The notes below the pieces were generated by a model, which was not told the origin of the DNA, ran no database searches, and saw only the letters and a program-made list of their open reading frames with translations. DNA of 64,000 nt. Origin: Botrytis cinerea B05.10 (lineage: Eukaryota; Ascomycota; Leotiomycetes; Helotiales; Sclerotiniaceae). How positions within the stretch are numbered: position 1 is the first letter of the stretch; each line of letters opens with the position of its first letter. The DNA is taken from assembly GCF_000143535.2 (NCBI RefSeq), contig NC_037321.1, positions 2,108,001 to 2,172,000 of the forward strand. The letters run 5' to 3'. Below, one piece after another: positions 1 to 11,081 of this stretch. The position numbers were made by a program, and so were the translations under genes.

Positions 1-1
1 A

Positions 2-148
2 AGGTACTCTCGGAATTGCCGTTGCTATTTGGGTGAAGAACACTCAATGCTGCCGTTAGATTTGGATTACCCACGCCGCAATCGTGCAGCTGGGTTTCTC
101 AAATCCTGGACTGTTTTCTACAAGAAATTTTCGGAATCACTTCCGTGA
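2..148 (+). CDS. C-terminal fragment of an unidentified protein (partial at window edge)
   Basis: One frame is open from base 2 to a TGA at 146-148 and encodes the last 48 residues of a protein. It is rich in basic and aromatic residues and ends with FLKSWTVFYKKFSESLP. The other plus frame is interrupted by a stop at 57-59. The composition looks coding, but there is no recognisable domain and the family cannot be named. It lies tail-to-tail with the UstYa-like gene and may belong to the same accessory locus; that is inference from position only. Confidence 0.45.
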   Translation, partial: RYSRNCRCYLGEEHSMLPLDLDYPRRNRAAGFLKSWTVFYKKFSESLP

Positions 149-374
149 GGAATCAAGTATGTGTGTATCATGTTTCATTGCATTTGAGAGAATATGCCGC
201 TTATCCCAAATCTTTTCCAATCGTCAAATTATGACAGGCTTCGTTAACACAAGCTAACTCCGTATCCATAACCCTCGCTATCAATAGAAAACAATATTGC
301 CAAGCTCGGCACTAGTTCTCGCTTCCCGATTCTCAATTCGTACCATCAGTAACGACCAAATTTCTTTCTCTACT

Positions 375-1495
375 TCACGAAAGCTTTCTGGGATCAAAAG
401 GTAGATCGTCGTACTCAAAGTAATGAGTTCCATCGGTTGGCCGATAAACTTTCCCTTCCTTTGGGGGAGGTGCCTGATTCGCAATCGCCCACTCGAGTGC
501 TGCATCAAAGTCCCTGCACTTATGTTGGCTGTTGAAGTTTGGGTGAGGCGATTCGTGATTTTTTAACCAATTGTAGGTCACGACTGTGATATCTGCATTG
601 CACATTACCTTTTGCCGGAGAATTTCCGCGCAGTGGTCTGGATACATGGTTAGATTTAGTTGGGTGTATTAGTCTTGAACTCACCAGCGTGTTCGTGCCA
701 GTCCTCGGGTGATTCAATTGTATGATTATACTCATACATATAATAATCTGGATATGTGTGTTTCCAGAGGCGATCCTGATTTGCGAAAATTAGTATCATG
801 CAACGATAAAGCCTGGAAAAGAACCCACAATGCAATGCATTTCATGGACAAACTCAGTCATAGCCATGAATCCACCTCCGCTTTCTTTCGGTAGCCTTAC
901 CGATCCATCCGAAGCATTTATCTTCTGGCGTGTCTCCTCAGATATGCTCATCGCACCCACTGCCGAAATATTAGCCAAATTGGGATTTATGGACATGTGC
1001 TTACCATGTGTGATTCTGTCCCAAACAGCATCGCGTTCGGGTGAAGGAGGCCCTCTGAAACTAGAATGGGAGTTGTAGCCTACGTCAAATCGGTATACCT
1101 TGTCTACATCCTGGAAAATGTGAAGACCTGGAGCTGTAATTCGATGAAGATACTCAGTTACCATCGAGTAAAGAATATATCATGTTAGACTACTCACAGT
1201 AAGGAGATAGTTTCTCAATGCAGTAACTTTTGCTAGGGAGCTTGAGGATTGAATATAGTAACACAGCACCGGAGATCATGAACAAAATCATGTGCAATAT
1301 CCAGATCTTCGAGAAGGTGCTTGCAGCAGTAGAGATGATGGTTAACGTATGGATATTCTCCTTGTGTTTGTGGAGAGGAAGTGAGGTAGATGAAGAAGTT
1401 TGCTCTTCCTGCAAAAGTTTATATTTCGATGACGAAGCCTCCTTGGCCCAGAAAGAAGAATTCTGGAACTCTTTCGAAAGTCCCATGATGGTCAT
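375..1495 (-). CDS. UstYa-like (DUF3328) oxidase, RiPP-type tailoring enzyme
   Basis: Model: join of 1495-1198, 1133-829, 775-685 and 637-375 on the minus strand, 318 residues, with introns of 64, 53 and 47 nt, all GT-AG and frame-consistent. Residues about 62-85 form one hydrophobic membrane anchor after a cytosolic Ser-rich head, as is usual for the family. The family marks are GPPSPERDAVWD and two HxxHC motifs: HEMHC near residue 196 and HADHC at 230-234. The second motif is assembled across the last splice junction and is followed by LRQKVMCNADIT. UstYa proteins are membrane-anchored, putatively metal-binding oxidases that cyclise or chlorinate small molecules, best known from ustiloxin-type ribosomal peptides and cyclochlorotine. 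The gene is divergent from the repeat peptide gene at 2798, which makes a peptide substrate plausible. Family assignment is firm; the substrate is inference. Confidence 0.85.
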
Positions 1496-2797
1496 AGCAA
1501 ATAGCTGTTCAAGTAAAAAGAAATGAAGTTGAATAAATCAACAATCCTGATTCGAACCAGAATCAGCGAGATTGTAAGTTCAAATAAACTGAGCTTCAGA
1601 CGGTCAGACTCGGGAAGTTCTTTGCCTGTGGGATCGTTTAGAAAAAAGGATTGTTAAAACTATGCTAGCGAGATTCTAGGTCTCGACAACTGATTTACCA
1701 TGCAACAATAGAACAGGCCAATATGATACTGCATGCAAGAAAGAACAATTCACCATTCCCAAATTTTATCCTTTCGCACACATGGATGGATATGGGTGCA
1801 TGTCTTCCAGCCTTCCAGTAAAGAAGCTGCGCCGCACATCCGGTGGTATTATTCAACCGTCTTACGCGCTTAAAACTATTGATAAGAATGAGCGAGAAGC
1901 AAATACCTGTCGTTTTTGTTGAAAGGGAACTCTGGATAGCTCCGGATACGCCATGAGTATGGAACTATACCAATTGCATCCCTTTGGAGGTTTCTTTACC
2001 CTGGAGAGTGACATACCGGGCAACTTTCTTATTATCTCTTTCGGAAAAGTCGGAGGCACTCCTATTCCTCTGAAATGGGAAGGCGATTTTTTCCCTTTCT
2101 TCTTGTTTAGAATTAACTTATGTATGCAGCAAAACGATAGCTATCAATTTACCTTAATACATATCAGACTGAGATTCAAGCTTAAACCTCATACGGAGAT
2201 AACTATCAAGAGTCATCTCCTACAAGGGGGACGGGCGACCACTCATTTTGGGATGTGATTCATGCAGAATGCACATGAACGATATTCAGCTATGCATCTC
2301 GGCCTAATGTAACCATCTAATGTCATAATGAATGTTGTGGAATGCCAAAAGTAGCGACTGGCAAGGCAGAAACTCATTCTGCTGGAGTTTGCAGCATTTC
2401 TGGTGCACTCCGTGGTCGGTTCATGCACTTTGAGCTAAGGCTCCAAAATGAAGGACTTGCATGAAGGACAACATCTATGACAGCCAAGTGAACTGACCAC
2501 AGAGACTATGGCTTGCTCACACTATTGAGGAAGGTATGTCTTACAATACTACATGATAGGAAGCTAGATTGACCTGCTAACGTCGCTTAACCATTTTCTC
2601 CGGCCTCAAATTCGAATATCCCCCACCATAAAACGGGCGACAGGACTTTTAAGCCCTTCTCTCCTCTCATCTTTCACCATTCCCAAACGTTCTCAACAAA
2701 TCTTGAACCTCACATACAGAAAGTGATATTTGTTTTAAACTCAAATACTACCGTCTCCAGGTCTACTTTCTGCTTCTACAACTACTCCACAAACACC
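1496..2797. other. Region between the UstYa-like and precursor genes with unexplained coding-like fragments
   Basis: This 1.3 kb separates the two divergent genes and should contain their promoters. On the minus strand it also carries open stretches that read like protein: about 2075-1910 (contains KPPKGCNWYSSILMAYPEL), about 1855-1700 (contains a hydrophobic ELFFLACSIILACSIVAW run) and about 1630-1520 (contains KELPESDRLKLSLFEL). Candidate acceptor sites exist, but the fragments could not be joined in one consistent reading frame. It may be a decayed gene or a gene whose splicing was missed. Confidence 0.3.
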
Positions 2798-3153
2798 ATG
2801 TTTCCTTCAAAGACTTTTCTGAGCTATCTCGCCCTCGCTACTATTGTCTATGCCGCCCCAGTTCCAAACGGTAAGTCTCCAACTTTCTATTATCTGCACA
2901 CATCTAACTTGACATAGAACGAGCCATCAGCGTTGGAATTATAGGAAACGAAGCCATCGTAGAAGGCTTTAACGAAGATCTCATGTACAAGAAGAGTAGA
3001 CGCTCGAGTATCTACGCGGGTATCATTGGAAATGAAGCGATCGTAGAAGGCTTCAATGAAGATCTCATGAGCAAGAAGGGACAGCATGTGGGTATAATTG
3101 GGAATGAAGCAATTGTTGAGGGATTCAATGAAGATTTGATTCGAAAAGATTGA
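2798..3153 (+). CDS. Secreted repeat peptide precursor, candidate Kex2-processed RiPP (dikaritin-like)
   Basis: Exons 2798-2870 and 2918-3153 (47-nt intron GTAAGT...CATAG) give 102 residues. Residues 1-19 are a classical signal peptide ending LALATIVYAA. The mature part contains three copies of a 17-residue unit, GIIGNEAIVEGFNEDLM, starting at residues 31, 59 and 83; the last copy ends in Ile instead of Met. Dibasic sites (K49K50, R52R53, K77K78, R100K101) follow or lie between the copies, with short variable linkers. A signal peptide plus repeats punctuated by dibasic Kex2 sites is the architecture of fungal RiPP precursors such as UstA and of Kex2-processed repeat proteins. The neighbouring UstYa-like gene strengthens this reading. 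I do not recognise the repeat as any described core peptide. Which segment is the core is unknown; the only aromatic residue in the unit is Phe, with Tyr occurring in the linkers. Confidence 0.75.
2935..3141 (+). repeat. Three tandem 51-nt repeats inside the precursor gene
   Basis: The units lie at 2935-2985, 3019-3069 and 3091-3141, so the periods are 84 and 72 bases. Third-position differences between copies (for example AACGAAGCC versus AATGAAGCG versus AATGAAGCA) leave the protein nearly unchanged. This indicates purifying selection on the peptide rather than recent duplication. Confidence 0.85.
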
Positions 3154-3728
3154 GTAGCCACGTGCGCCAGGCTCTGAGCGAGAATCTAGATTGCGGTACT
3201 GGCTGTACATATACAATTCCGTCTTGAAGATTGAGTCCTCTCCGAGTAGACAACTCGTATGATGTTGAAATGTGAATTATGAGTTCGCTATCTTTAGCCT
3301 TATTCCTTCGGTCTGAAACTACTACGAGGGCATGTTACTACTAGCATTCAGTGTACCTCTTTACATCTTCATGATCTAATCGCCGGAAGAAACAATTGTC
3401 CATTCTGATGTGCACTACACGCAATACTATCTTCGAACCTCTCTCATCATAATCATTTCCCCCTTTCTCTCTCTACTTGTCTTCTACAAAAACCGCAACA
3501 CAACCAAATTCCCACAAGCTCTAAATCATAAGGCTAGCTAGTATGACAAAAAATCACATTCCAACCAGCCATTTTGTACTTACAAAAATTTCCTATATAT
3601 CAAATCTCAAACCCCAAATTATAACTAGTGAACTCAATCAATACTATATTTCATCTCATCTCGGCTAACCGATCAACCCCTTCGTTCATTTCATCCACCA
3701 TCCCTATGGTGGTATTAATCAGGTAAAT
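3154..3728. other. Non-coding stretch between precursor gene and retrotransposon
   Basis: This is AT-leaning sequence without a convincing gene. It holds the precursor's 3' untranslated region and the flank into which the copia element inserted. Confidence 0.5.
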
Positions 3729-3733
3729 CTTAT

Positions 3734-3896
3734 TGTTGATATCACCATGGGGATGGTGAAGTCAATATAGTACTATGATTCATACTATTGTAATATTGCT
3801 TAGGATTCTAAAAACTAGGATTACAAAATATATTGTTGTAATACCGAAAAGTGTTAGTGTAAGTATTAGTATAATTATATAATCCCTATTCTGATA
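3734..3896 (-). repeat. Left LTR (biological 3' LTR) of the copia element
   Basis: The 163-bp repeat begins TGTTGATATCACC on the plus strand and ends CTATTCTGATA. It aligns without gaps to 9956-10118. Its outer half keeps C and G bases, while its inner half (about 3840-3896) has lost most CpA and TpG dinucleotides. Confidence 0.85.
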
Positions 3897-6800
3897 TTGA
3901 TAATTCTTTAAAATCACTGGTAATATATTCTTTTAATTAATTCCTTAAATTCCTTTATATAACCATTTTCCTTCTTAGTTTTATACTTCCCCTATTATAT
4001 CTTTTAGTTTTTGTTAATCCATTTTGTGATTTTGATTGTAATAGTGTTGTTATTGATTAGGTTTTTGAGTGCTTGATATAGTTTTGATTTAATTATCGTA
4101 TTTGTAAGGTTAGATTCTCTATCAATCTATTTAATCTTTACAATCTCTTGTTTTTCATATACTTTTCGAATTACTATAATGTCAATTATTAGTTTCTTTT
4201 CATTAATGGTATTAAGCTTTATAAAACAGTTATAGAGTGATTTAAAATCGATGTATATAATTAATAATATCTTGTATGCTGGGAAGATCTTATCGATTAT
4301 ACCTTTGATTGTTGTATTGATATCAAATCCTAAAATTATTTTATAGAGTTTTGAAATCAATATACTTTTAATAACTTTTTTATATTTGATTGATAATCAA
4401 TAAATAATATTAGCTTTGTTATATTTGTTTATTAATATAATAATATATTCTATTTGAAAGAACAAATCTTTATTATTAATAAAAGAAATATTAATAAATA
4501 CAATCAGTTTAAGAGAATCCATATGGAGTAGTATGAATTGCAATCCTTTTTCTGAATTATCAATTTGTTATTGAATATACTTATTAAGAATATTAACATT
4601 CTTTTTCTTTAAATTAATTATTTGTACAATAAAGGAAAAATCGAAAATTGCTTTTGATTAATATATGGTTACGATATATACTTTATGGACATATTGTACA
4701 ATATATTGATCCTTTGCTATTACTGATTTTCTCAATTTTTTATAGGTTTTATATATATCAAAAGATTCTATTTTAATAAATTATAAATTCTTATATTGCT
4801 TTTGTTAATTAAAGTAGATTGATTTATTCTCATATTGAGTAATTAGATCTTTATTGAATTTAAGTAATATATTTAATATCAATGTTTTATATTCTTTTAC
4901 TATAAACTTTGCATTCTTAAATTCAATTTATTTGTGATCTATAAATTCCTTATTAGCAATAATAAGAATATTATTCATTTGAAGTTCTATAATACCAAAT
5001 ACTATATTATTCTTGATTATATATAAAAGGTATGGGTTATATATTGATTATACTATTTTGAAAATATTAATATAATACTTATGGTAGGTATTGAATCAAT
5101 AATTGCCCGCTTTCGAAATACTATATAATGGTTGTATAATTTGTAGAATAAAACTTTTAAGAATGTCTATCTCTATTAATGATTATATATAAAATTTTCA
5201 AACTAAATTAGATGCCGATTATATATATACTTGAATGATATCGCGAATGCTTATAATTACTTTGTTCTTAGGTAGCATTGCTATTATGGATAATATAATA
5301 TGTTGGCTAATGCATTGTATGGTAAATGATTATATTAAAATAATGCTTTTTCTTTGATCCTTTTATGTTTATATAACTAATCGAAATTTTAGAAATGTCT
5401 TATCAATTTCTTTATTTTTAATCTTATTAATAAATCATGAATTGAATATTTTTGTGTTCTCAGATATGTCCATAAGCTTGACGAGTCGAAATACATTATT
5501 CTCCATTAGTTTATTGATCTCCTTTTGTTTTGATTTAATGAAAATTATAGATATTGGGAATATGATAGATACTATATAGTATTTAATATATTCGATATTA
5601 TCAATTTCATTTTTGTTTGAAAGATAGAATGCTAAATTCAATAGTATTTTGTATTCTTCGTTTTTATTGAAAAAGAATATTTGTATATTTGTATAAGCTT
5701 GTAATAATTATATTAATGGAATTCTGACCTATAAAAGACTGCAACCCTGTAAACCATTAGTTTTATTTGAAAGGGATTCTTTAGTATTATAAAAAGACTA
5801 TATAATTTCGCGAACTTTTTGCAAAATTATATTATTAAGATTTTCTTATAAAATAATCCCTTTATTCTCTTATTATATAAATTCGATATATTCAGATTCT
5901 CTCTAGAATTGATCCTGCTTTTTTTTAATATAAGGTTTAATTTAAGTAATATGAAATTCTATTGATCTATTTGATAGTTTCATAATATATATTTGATCCC
6001 TAATGTTTAGTAAATGATGTGGTTCTATTCAATTCTTATATTCTCTCCATATCTAGATCTTTGAGTTGATAGATAGGTTGTATAAAGCCATTGTAGATAA
6101 TCCATTGTATTGATTTAGAACATTTAAAACTTGTTGTGTAGTTTATAGTTTATTGATTTTGTTTATTGCCTTTCTGATTACAGATTGTTATTATAGAATT
6201 ATGGGTATTGGTAGATCAAAATCAATCATTCGAGGATATACTTCAAAAATTAGGAGTGTTGGAATCAATCCATTTGATTCTACAATATTGTTTATTATTT
6301 TCACAATTATTTGTAATATTATCTCCTTCATTATTGAATTCTCTAACTTATTAATAATAATAGTATACACACGTTTGATAATTGTATAATATTGTTCGAT
6401 TGTATTGATTAACTAATAAGCTTCAATTGGGATACTTTTTATCTTTATCAATATAATTGTTGTATATTAAATAAACTCCTTATTAACAAAATTCTTTTCA
6501 GTATTATATATAATATAATCCAATAAACCAGTATAGATATTTATTTAGTATTTCTTGAATATATTAAATATATACTTTATACTAATATTCATTAACTATT
6601 ATACTACTTGAAATCGTATATCTTTATTAATAATATATAGAATCGAATTAATATTAATATATATCATATTTACTATAATAGAATGATTAAAATCGATATC
6701 ATTTTTTAAATTGAATTTGAATCGATTAGATGATTTATTATGTTTTTAATAGTATTAACAGAATTTGATAAGTTTATCGATCTTTTATTACAAAATATTG

Positions 6801-9800
6801 TTATAGCCAACTTATTATAATATTTATAAAAGTTTATAAATTAATAAATAATCAAAGCAATAATGTAGACAATATAATTCTATATCAATAAGATAGTATT
6901 TATTATTATCAATAATTTATTATATAAATTGTTATACATTTATATATTACAAAAGCATTGCATATTTGTTTCGGCAAATATATAGAAAACTTCTCCCTAT
7001 CTTATTTACTATTATTATATCAATAATATTATTATAATATATATCAAGTTTATCCATATTTTTAAATAATAATAAAAATAATGTCTTTATATTTATTATA
7101 TAGAATTCAATAGTTCTCAATAATAAATCGAAATGGAATAAGCCTATTAATTCAATTCTACTAATTCCGAATATTATATTAGCAATTCCCGTTTTACTTT
7201 TGTTCAGTAATACATTTTCAATAATTGTCTTATATATTATATATTGCTTATAACCAACCGTAGATTATTCTGCAACAGCTATATTGATAATGATATCTTG
7301 AAATTCCTTTACATTATATTTACTAATATAGATCATTCTCTCTTTACAAATTCAATATATCAAAATATATTTAAAAATCTTATTATTTAAATTCATTATA
7401 ATCTTTCTACTATTTATAAATCTAATATAAATAATAAAACTTGAATATAATTCTTATACAAATAATTCTTATAATTCGAATTATATAAAATAGATTGCTA
7501 TTTTGCTATCAATATCCAAATCAATATCTTTATTATTGTTTTAATTAGATCCTTTATATTTAATAAGGAATTATTCAAAGCTCTTATCAAAGTTGTTTTT
7601 ATTCTTGAATTGCTTTTTATATTTGCTTTTTAATTTGTTACATTTTTTCTTACTATACTGAATTGATTAATAATCCTTTTTTTTATAAACAAAATATTTC
7701 TTTTTCATTTGTAATTTAAATAAACAATAATTATTATACTCGAAATCTTTCTAATTATATCCATTTCAATTATATTAATATTTATAATCAATATAAAATG
7801 TTATAATTTTGTTTATATAAAATTGCTCTTATATTATTATAATTAATTATAATTTTTCAAAAAGATTTGATATATTTTTTGCAAAACAAAAGCAAATAAT
7901 AAAATATACTGATATTGATATATATATATTAACAATCTTTTGATACAATAACTCATCAATTCTTATTATCGAACTGAATCCTTTATATAAATAACAAAGC
8001 TTTATTACTATCAATTATAAATAATGATTTATTGATTTACTAGTATTATCTAATTTTGTTATAACGCTTTTGAATATAATGCTCTTTTATTACTATATAA
8101 GATTACATTTGTATTCTAGGCCTTCGAATATAATCTTCATTATTTAACAAATCTCTTCTATTATATTAAATATATTATTTAAATTTGTATAATAAAAATC
8201 GAATACGATTTTAATAAACATTATAGAGAATACTTTCAATAATAAATATTTAAGTAAATCGATTTGTTAATAATTATTAATAAATATCGAATACTTATAA
8301 ATGAAATTATTGTTTTATCCATTATACTTATTAGCTTTTTTATAAAGCTTTACAAGATTTCCTAATAATTATTTAATATTAATAATTCTTTATAATATTC
8401 TAAATAAATCATTCTAAATATTATCATTATATTCAAAGTTATCTTTATTATATTCTCCTCCATTCCCTTTATTACCATTACCTCTACCATTATTATTAGA
8501 ATTATTATTACTACCATTCAATTCTTCATTCGAATATCTATTTCAATACATACATTAATATATATATTACTAATTCAAATCATATTAATTATAATATTAT
8601 TCTTATTATTGAAATAATTATTATAATAATTAATTATTATAATAAAAAGGTAATACTTTTAAAAATTGTTCAAAATTGATTCAGAATAGTTTTGATAATA
8701 AGTCAATGAATTCTTAAAATATTAAAAATAATAATGATTTCTTAGAATTATAATATTCATATATAATTGATTCATTTTCTAATATAAAATTTAGGAATTG
8801 AAAGGGTATCTTTGATTATAGAAATGTCTTTGATTGTAGTTCTATCAATATCTTATATTCAATATTAACATTTTTATTTTTATTAATTCTTTTTAATTGT
8901 TATAATATAAAAGGTAATTATAATAAAATGTATATATTGAATTTTGAAGGATTGATATGCAGATTCTTTATTTAAGATATTTTAGGGTTTTTGAATAATA
9001 TATATAGTTTTTTAATTACAATTCTTTATTGTATATTTCTCGATTGAAATATAAATTCCTTTTTGAAAATCATTTCAATAATCTTTTTAAATATCTATAT
9101 TTTATAAGATAATTAATATATATTAATTAAAGCTTTATATATTAATCGGGTTATATATTCTTTTGATTTATTAATATATACTTTATACAAATATAATTTA
9201 TATCTAAGTTTATATAAAATGTATATATTAACTTATAAAAAATACATTAGTATAAATCTATTGAATACAAAATTATAATCCATTTATATCTCTTAATTAT
9301 AATATTTCTAATATTAATATTTATAAGTTTTATATTTAATAAAATCTTTAATCTCTTTTATATTTACATTTTATATATTAATAAGATAATCTATTTATTT
9401 TTATAATAATTTCTTATATTTTTCAATTATAATAACTAATACTATTTTCAATTTAATATTTGAAATAGGATTTTCAAGAATATATTTTTCTATTTAAAGG
9501 GATTCTAAAAAAACTTCTATTATTTTATAAATAGCAAATAAATAATAATAAAATAAATCGATAATATAAATATAATTGGGATACAATTTTGTAAAAAGTT
9601 TATAAAATTATATTATATATAATATTGTTGAATTCGAGCTGATATTATTGATTTCTACTTCTTCAATATATATTATAAAAAAGAATCGAATATAAATTAA
9701 AATTAATATAAAAATCATTGTTATATTATTGATTTCTTTTAATAATACAAATATCAAATTATATTAGATTAATATTTGTATAAGAACTACTATTACATTA

Positions 9801-9955
9801 CTATCAATTCTTATTTATACAAAGGCAAATATCAAACTACAATAAATTGATATAAAAACTTATATCTCTTTAAAGAAATACCAATCTTAATTACAAATAT
9901 ATATTACATTTAAAATTAAAATGCCAAATTCCTAATCTATAATATTACTAATCAA

Positions 9956-10118
9956 TATTGATATCATTATAGGGATGGTGAAGTTAATATAATATTATAA
10001 TTTATATTATTATAATATTACTTAGGATTCTAAAAACTAGGACTACAAAACATATTGCTGTAATGCCGAAAAGCGCTAGTGCAAGTGCTAGCACGGTCAC
10101 ATGATCCCTATCCCGATA
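9956..10118 (-). repeat. Right LTR (biological 5' LTR) of the copia element
   Basis: The 163-bp repeat begins TATTGATATCATT and ends TATCCCGATA. Its inner half is AT-converted and its outer half (about 10040-10118) retains motifs such as GCGCTAGTGCAAGTGCTAGC. This is the mirror image of the left LTR. Confidence 0.85.
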
Positions 10119-10700
10119 CTTATTTTTATATGTAACAAGAGAATTTTATTTTTAAGGGATTCAATGGATTTCTTGAATTTGGAAAACAATTTTAATTTTT
10201 AATCTAAAAATTATTAGATTATTTATTTGTTTTGAATTCGATTATTAATTGATAAATATGAATATATAGATTAAAAATTATATAGTACATTTTGCACGTG
10301 ATATTCTATATAATATAGTATAATAGTAAAACTTGATAGAAAAATAAATTAGAAGTGATATAAATGATTTATCTCTTATTCCTCTTTAAGCTTTCGACTA
10401 ATGTCTTCTATCTATTCTATAGCTCTTATATTTGTTCATCTTTCTTTCCTTTTAGTTTTTATGTTTGCTTTTTTCTGTTTACTTTTTCTATAATTTTAAT
10501 ATTCAAATCTCTAAAGCCTCTAAACTGGTACGCGAACACTAGCGCACCAGAGTACCCCAGGCACCTATAAATAGCTTCTACATAGTAAAATGAGAACTTC
10601 GTCCTTCTTTCACACTTTCATCGTCACATAAACCCTTATTTTCTTTTTTTATATTAATATTCAATATTAAACAAATCTTAAAAAGTATCGATTCTATTTG

Positions 10701-10730
10701 TTATTAACGAAATAGCTATTTCGTTAGTAA
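10701..10730. repeat. 30-bp near-perfect palindrome
   Basis: The two 15-base arms around the centre at 10715/10716 pair with one mismatch (10704 against 10727). The core is ACGAAATAGCTATTTCGT. Its function is unknown; it could be a terminator-like hairpin, a protein-binding site or a transposon footprint. Confidence 0.6.
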
Positions 10731-10982
10731 TAAAGGGGATATATGATTGTTGTAATATATACAATAAAATTTATATAGGGATTTATATTGAATTTCTTTT
10801 CGTCGAAAATATTACCTTTGCCAGGGTATTTATCATTTCACGCCATGTACAGTAAGTACCCCCCCACCTCAGCCCACCCACCACACATCCCTCCACCATC
10901 ACAACCCCATCCCCAAAATTCTCCAAAAAAAAAAAACCTTCCCCTCGCAATGTCTCACTCCTCACTCGCAAAAAAAAACTTC

Positions 10983-10988
10983 AAAAAA
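10983..10988 (-). terminator. RNA polymerase III terminator of the tRNA gene
   Basis: A run of six A on the plus strand, T6 in the transcript, lies about 20 nt after the mature 3' end of the tRNA. That is the usual position for Pol III termination. Confidence 0.7.
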
Positions 10989-11009
10989 TGATTATAGGAA
11001 ACGAGGTAT

Positions 11010-11081
11010 TGAACCACACCCGATTTGAACGGATAACCTTTCGATCTGGAGTCGAACGCGCTACCGTTGCGCCAGCGGTCC
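11010..11081 (-). tRNA. tRNA-Trp (anticodon CCA), no intron
   Basis: The transcript starts GGACCGC, which pairs with GTGGTTC at the 3' end through two G-U pairs. The D stem is GCGC/GCGC. The anticodon stem TTCGA/TCGAA encloses the loop CTCCAGA, giving anticodon CCA. The T arm is ATCCG-TTCAAAT-CGGGT. All four helices close, the A and B box regions are present and there is no intron in the anticodon loop. It decodes UGG. The neighbouring transposon has not touched it. Confidence 0.9.

Larger units (their letters stand above)
3734..10118 (-). mobile_element. Ty1/copia LTR retrotransposon, RIP-degraded and non-functional
   Basis: This 6,385-bp element is bounded by two 163-bp direct repeats and by a 5-bp target duplication, CTTAT, at 3729-3733 and 10119-10123. 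The inside is extremely AT-rich with stops in all frames. Faint protein traces on the minus strand fix family and direction. Near 4127-4360 a fragment with DFKSLYNCFIKLNT and KKLIIDIIVIRKVYE resembles copia RNase H. Near 5435-5641 KQKEINKLMENNVF followed by TKIFNS resembles the start of copia reverse transcriptase. Reverse transcriptase upstream of a terminal RNase H is the expected copia order when read on the minus strand, so the biological 5' LTR is the right one. C-to-T and G-to-A differences between the LTRs indicate RIP. Confidence 0.85.
10124..11009. other. AT-rich flank without a recognisable gene
   Basis: An open frame at 10364-10570 encodes only low-complexity Phe/Leu/Ser-rich sequence and is not credible. 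There is a TATA-like CCTATAAATAG near 10561 in a short GC-richer island, possibly a remnant of another element's promoter. A long palindrome sits at 10701-10730 and homopolymer A and C runs occur near 10860-10985. Confidence 0.4.

Noticed and set aside
1953..2258. Plus-strand open frame of 101 codons between oxidase and precursor
   Set aside because: It has no domain, signal peptide or leader, and the minus strand reads more like protein there.
2890..3216. Minus-strand open frame of 108 codons over the peptide repeats
   Set aside because: It has no signal peptide or family resemblance, and its repetition only mirrors the plus-strand repeats.
4127..6389. Short open frames inside the AT-rich tract as independent genes
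   Set aside because: They are surviving fragments of the copia polyprotein or chance frames in AT-rich DNA.
10364..10570. Phe/Leu-rich open frame of 68 codons
   Set aside because: Low-complexity T-rich DNA explains the hydrophobic translation.
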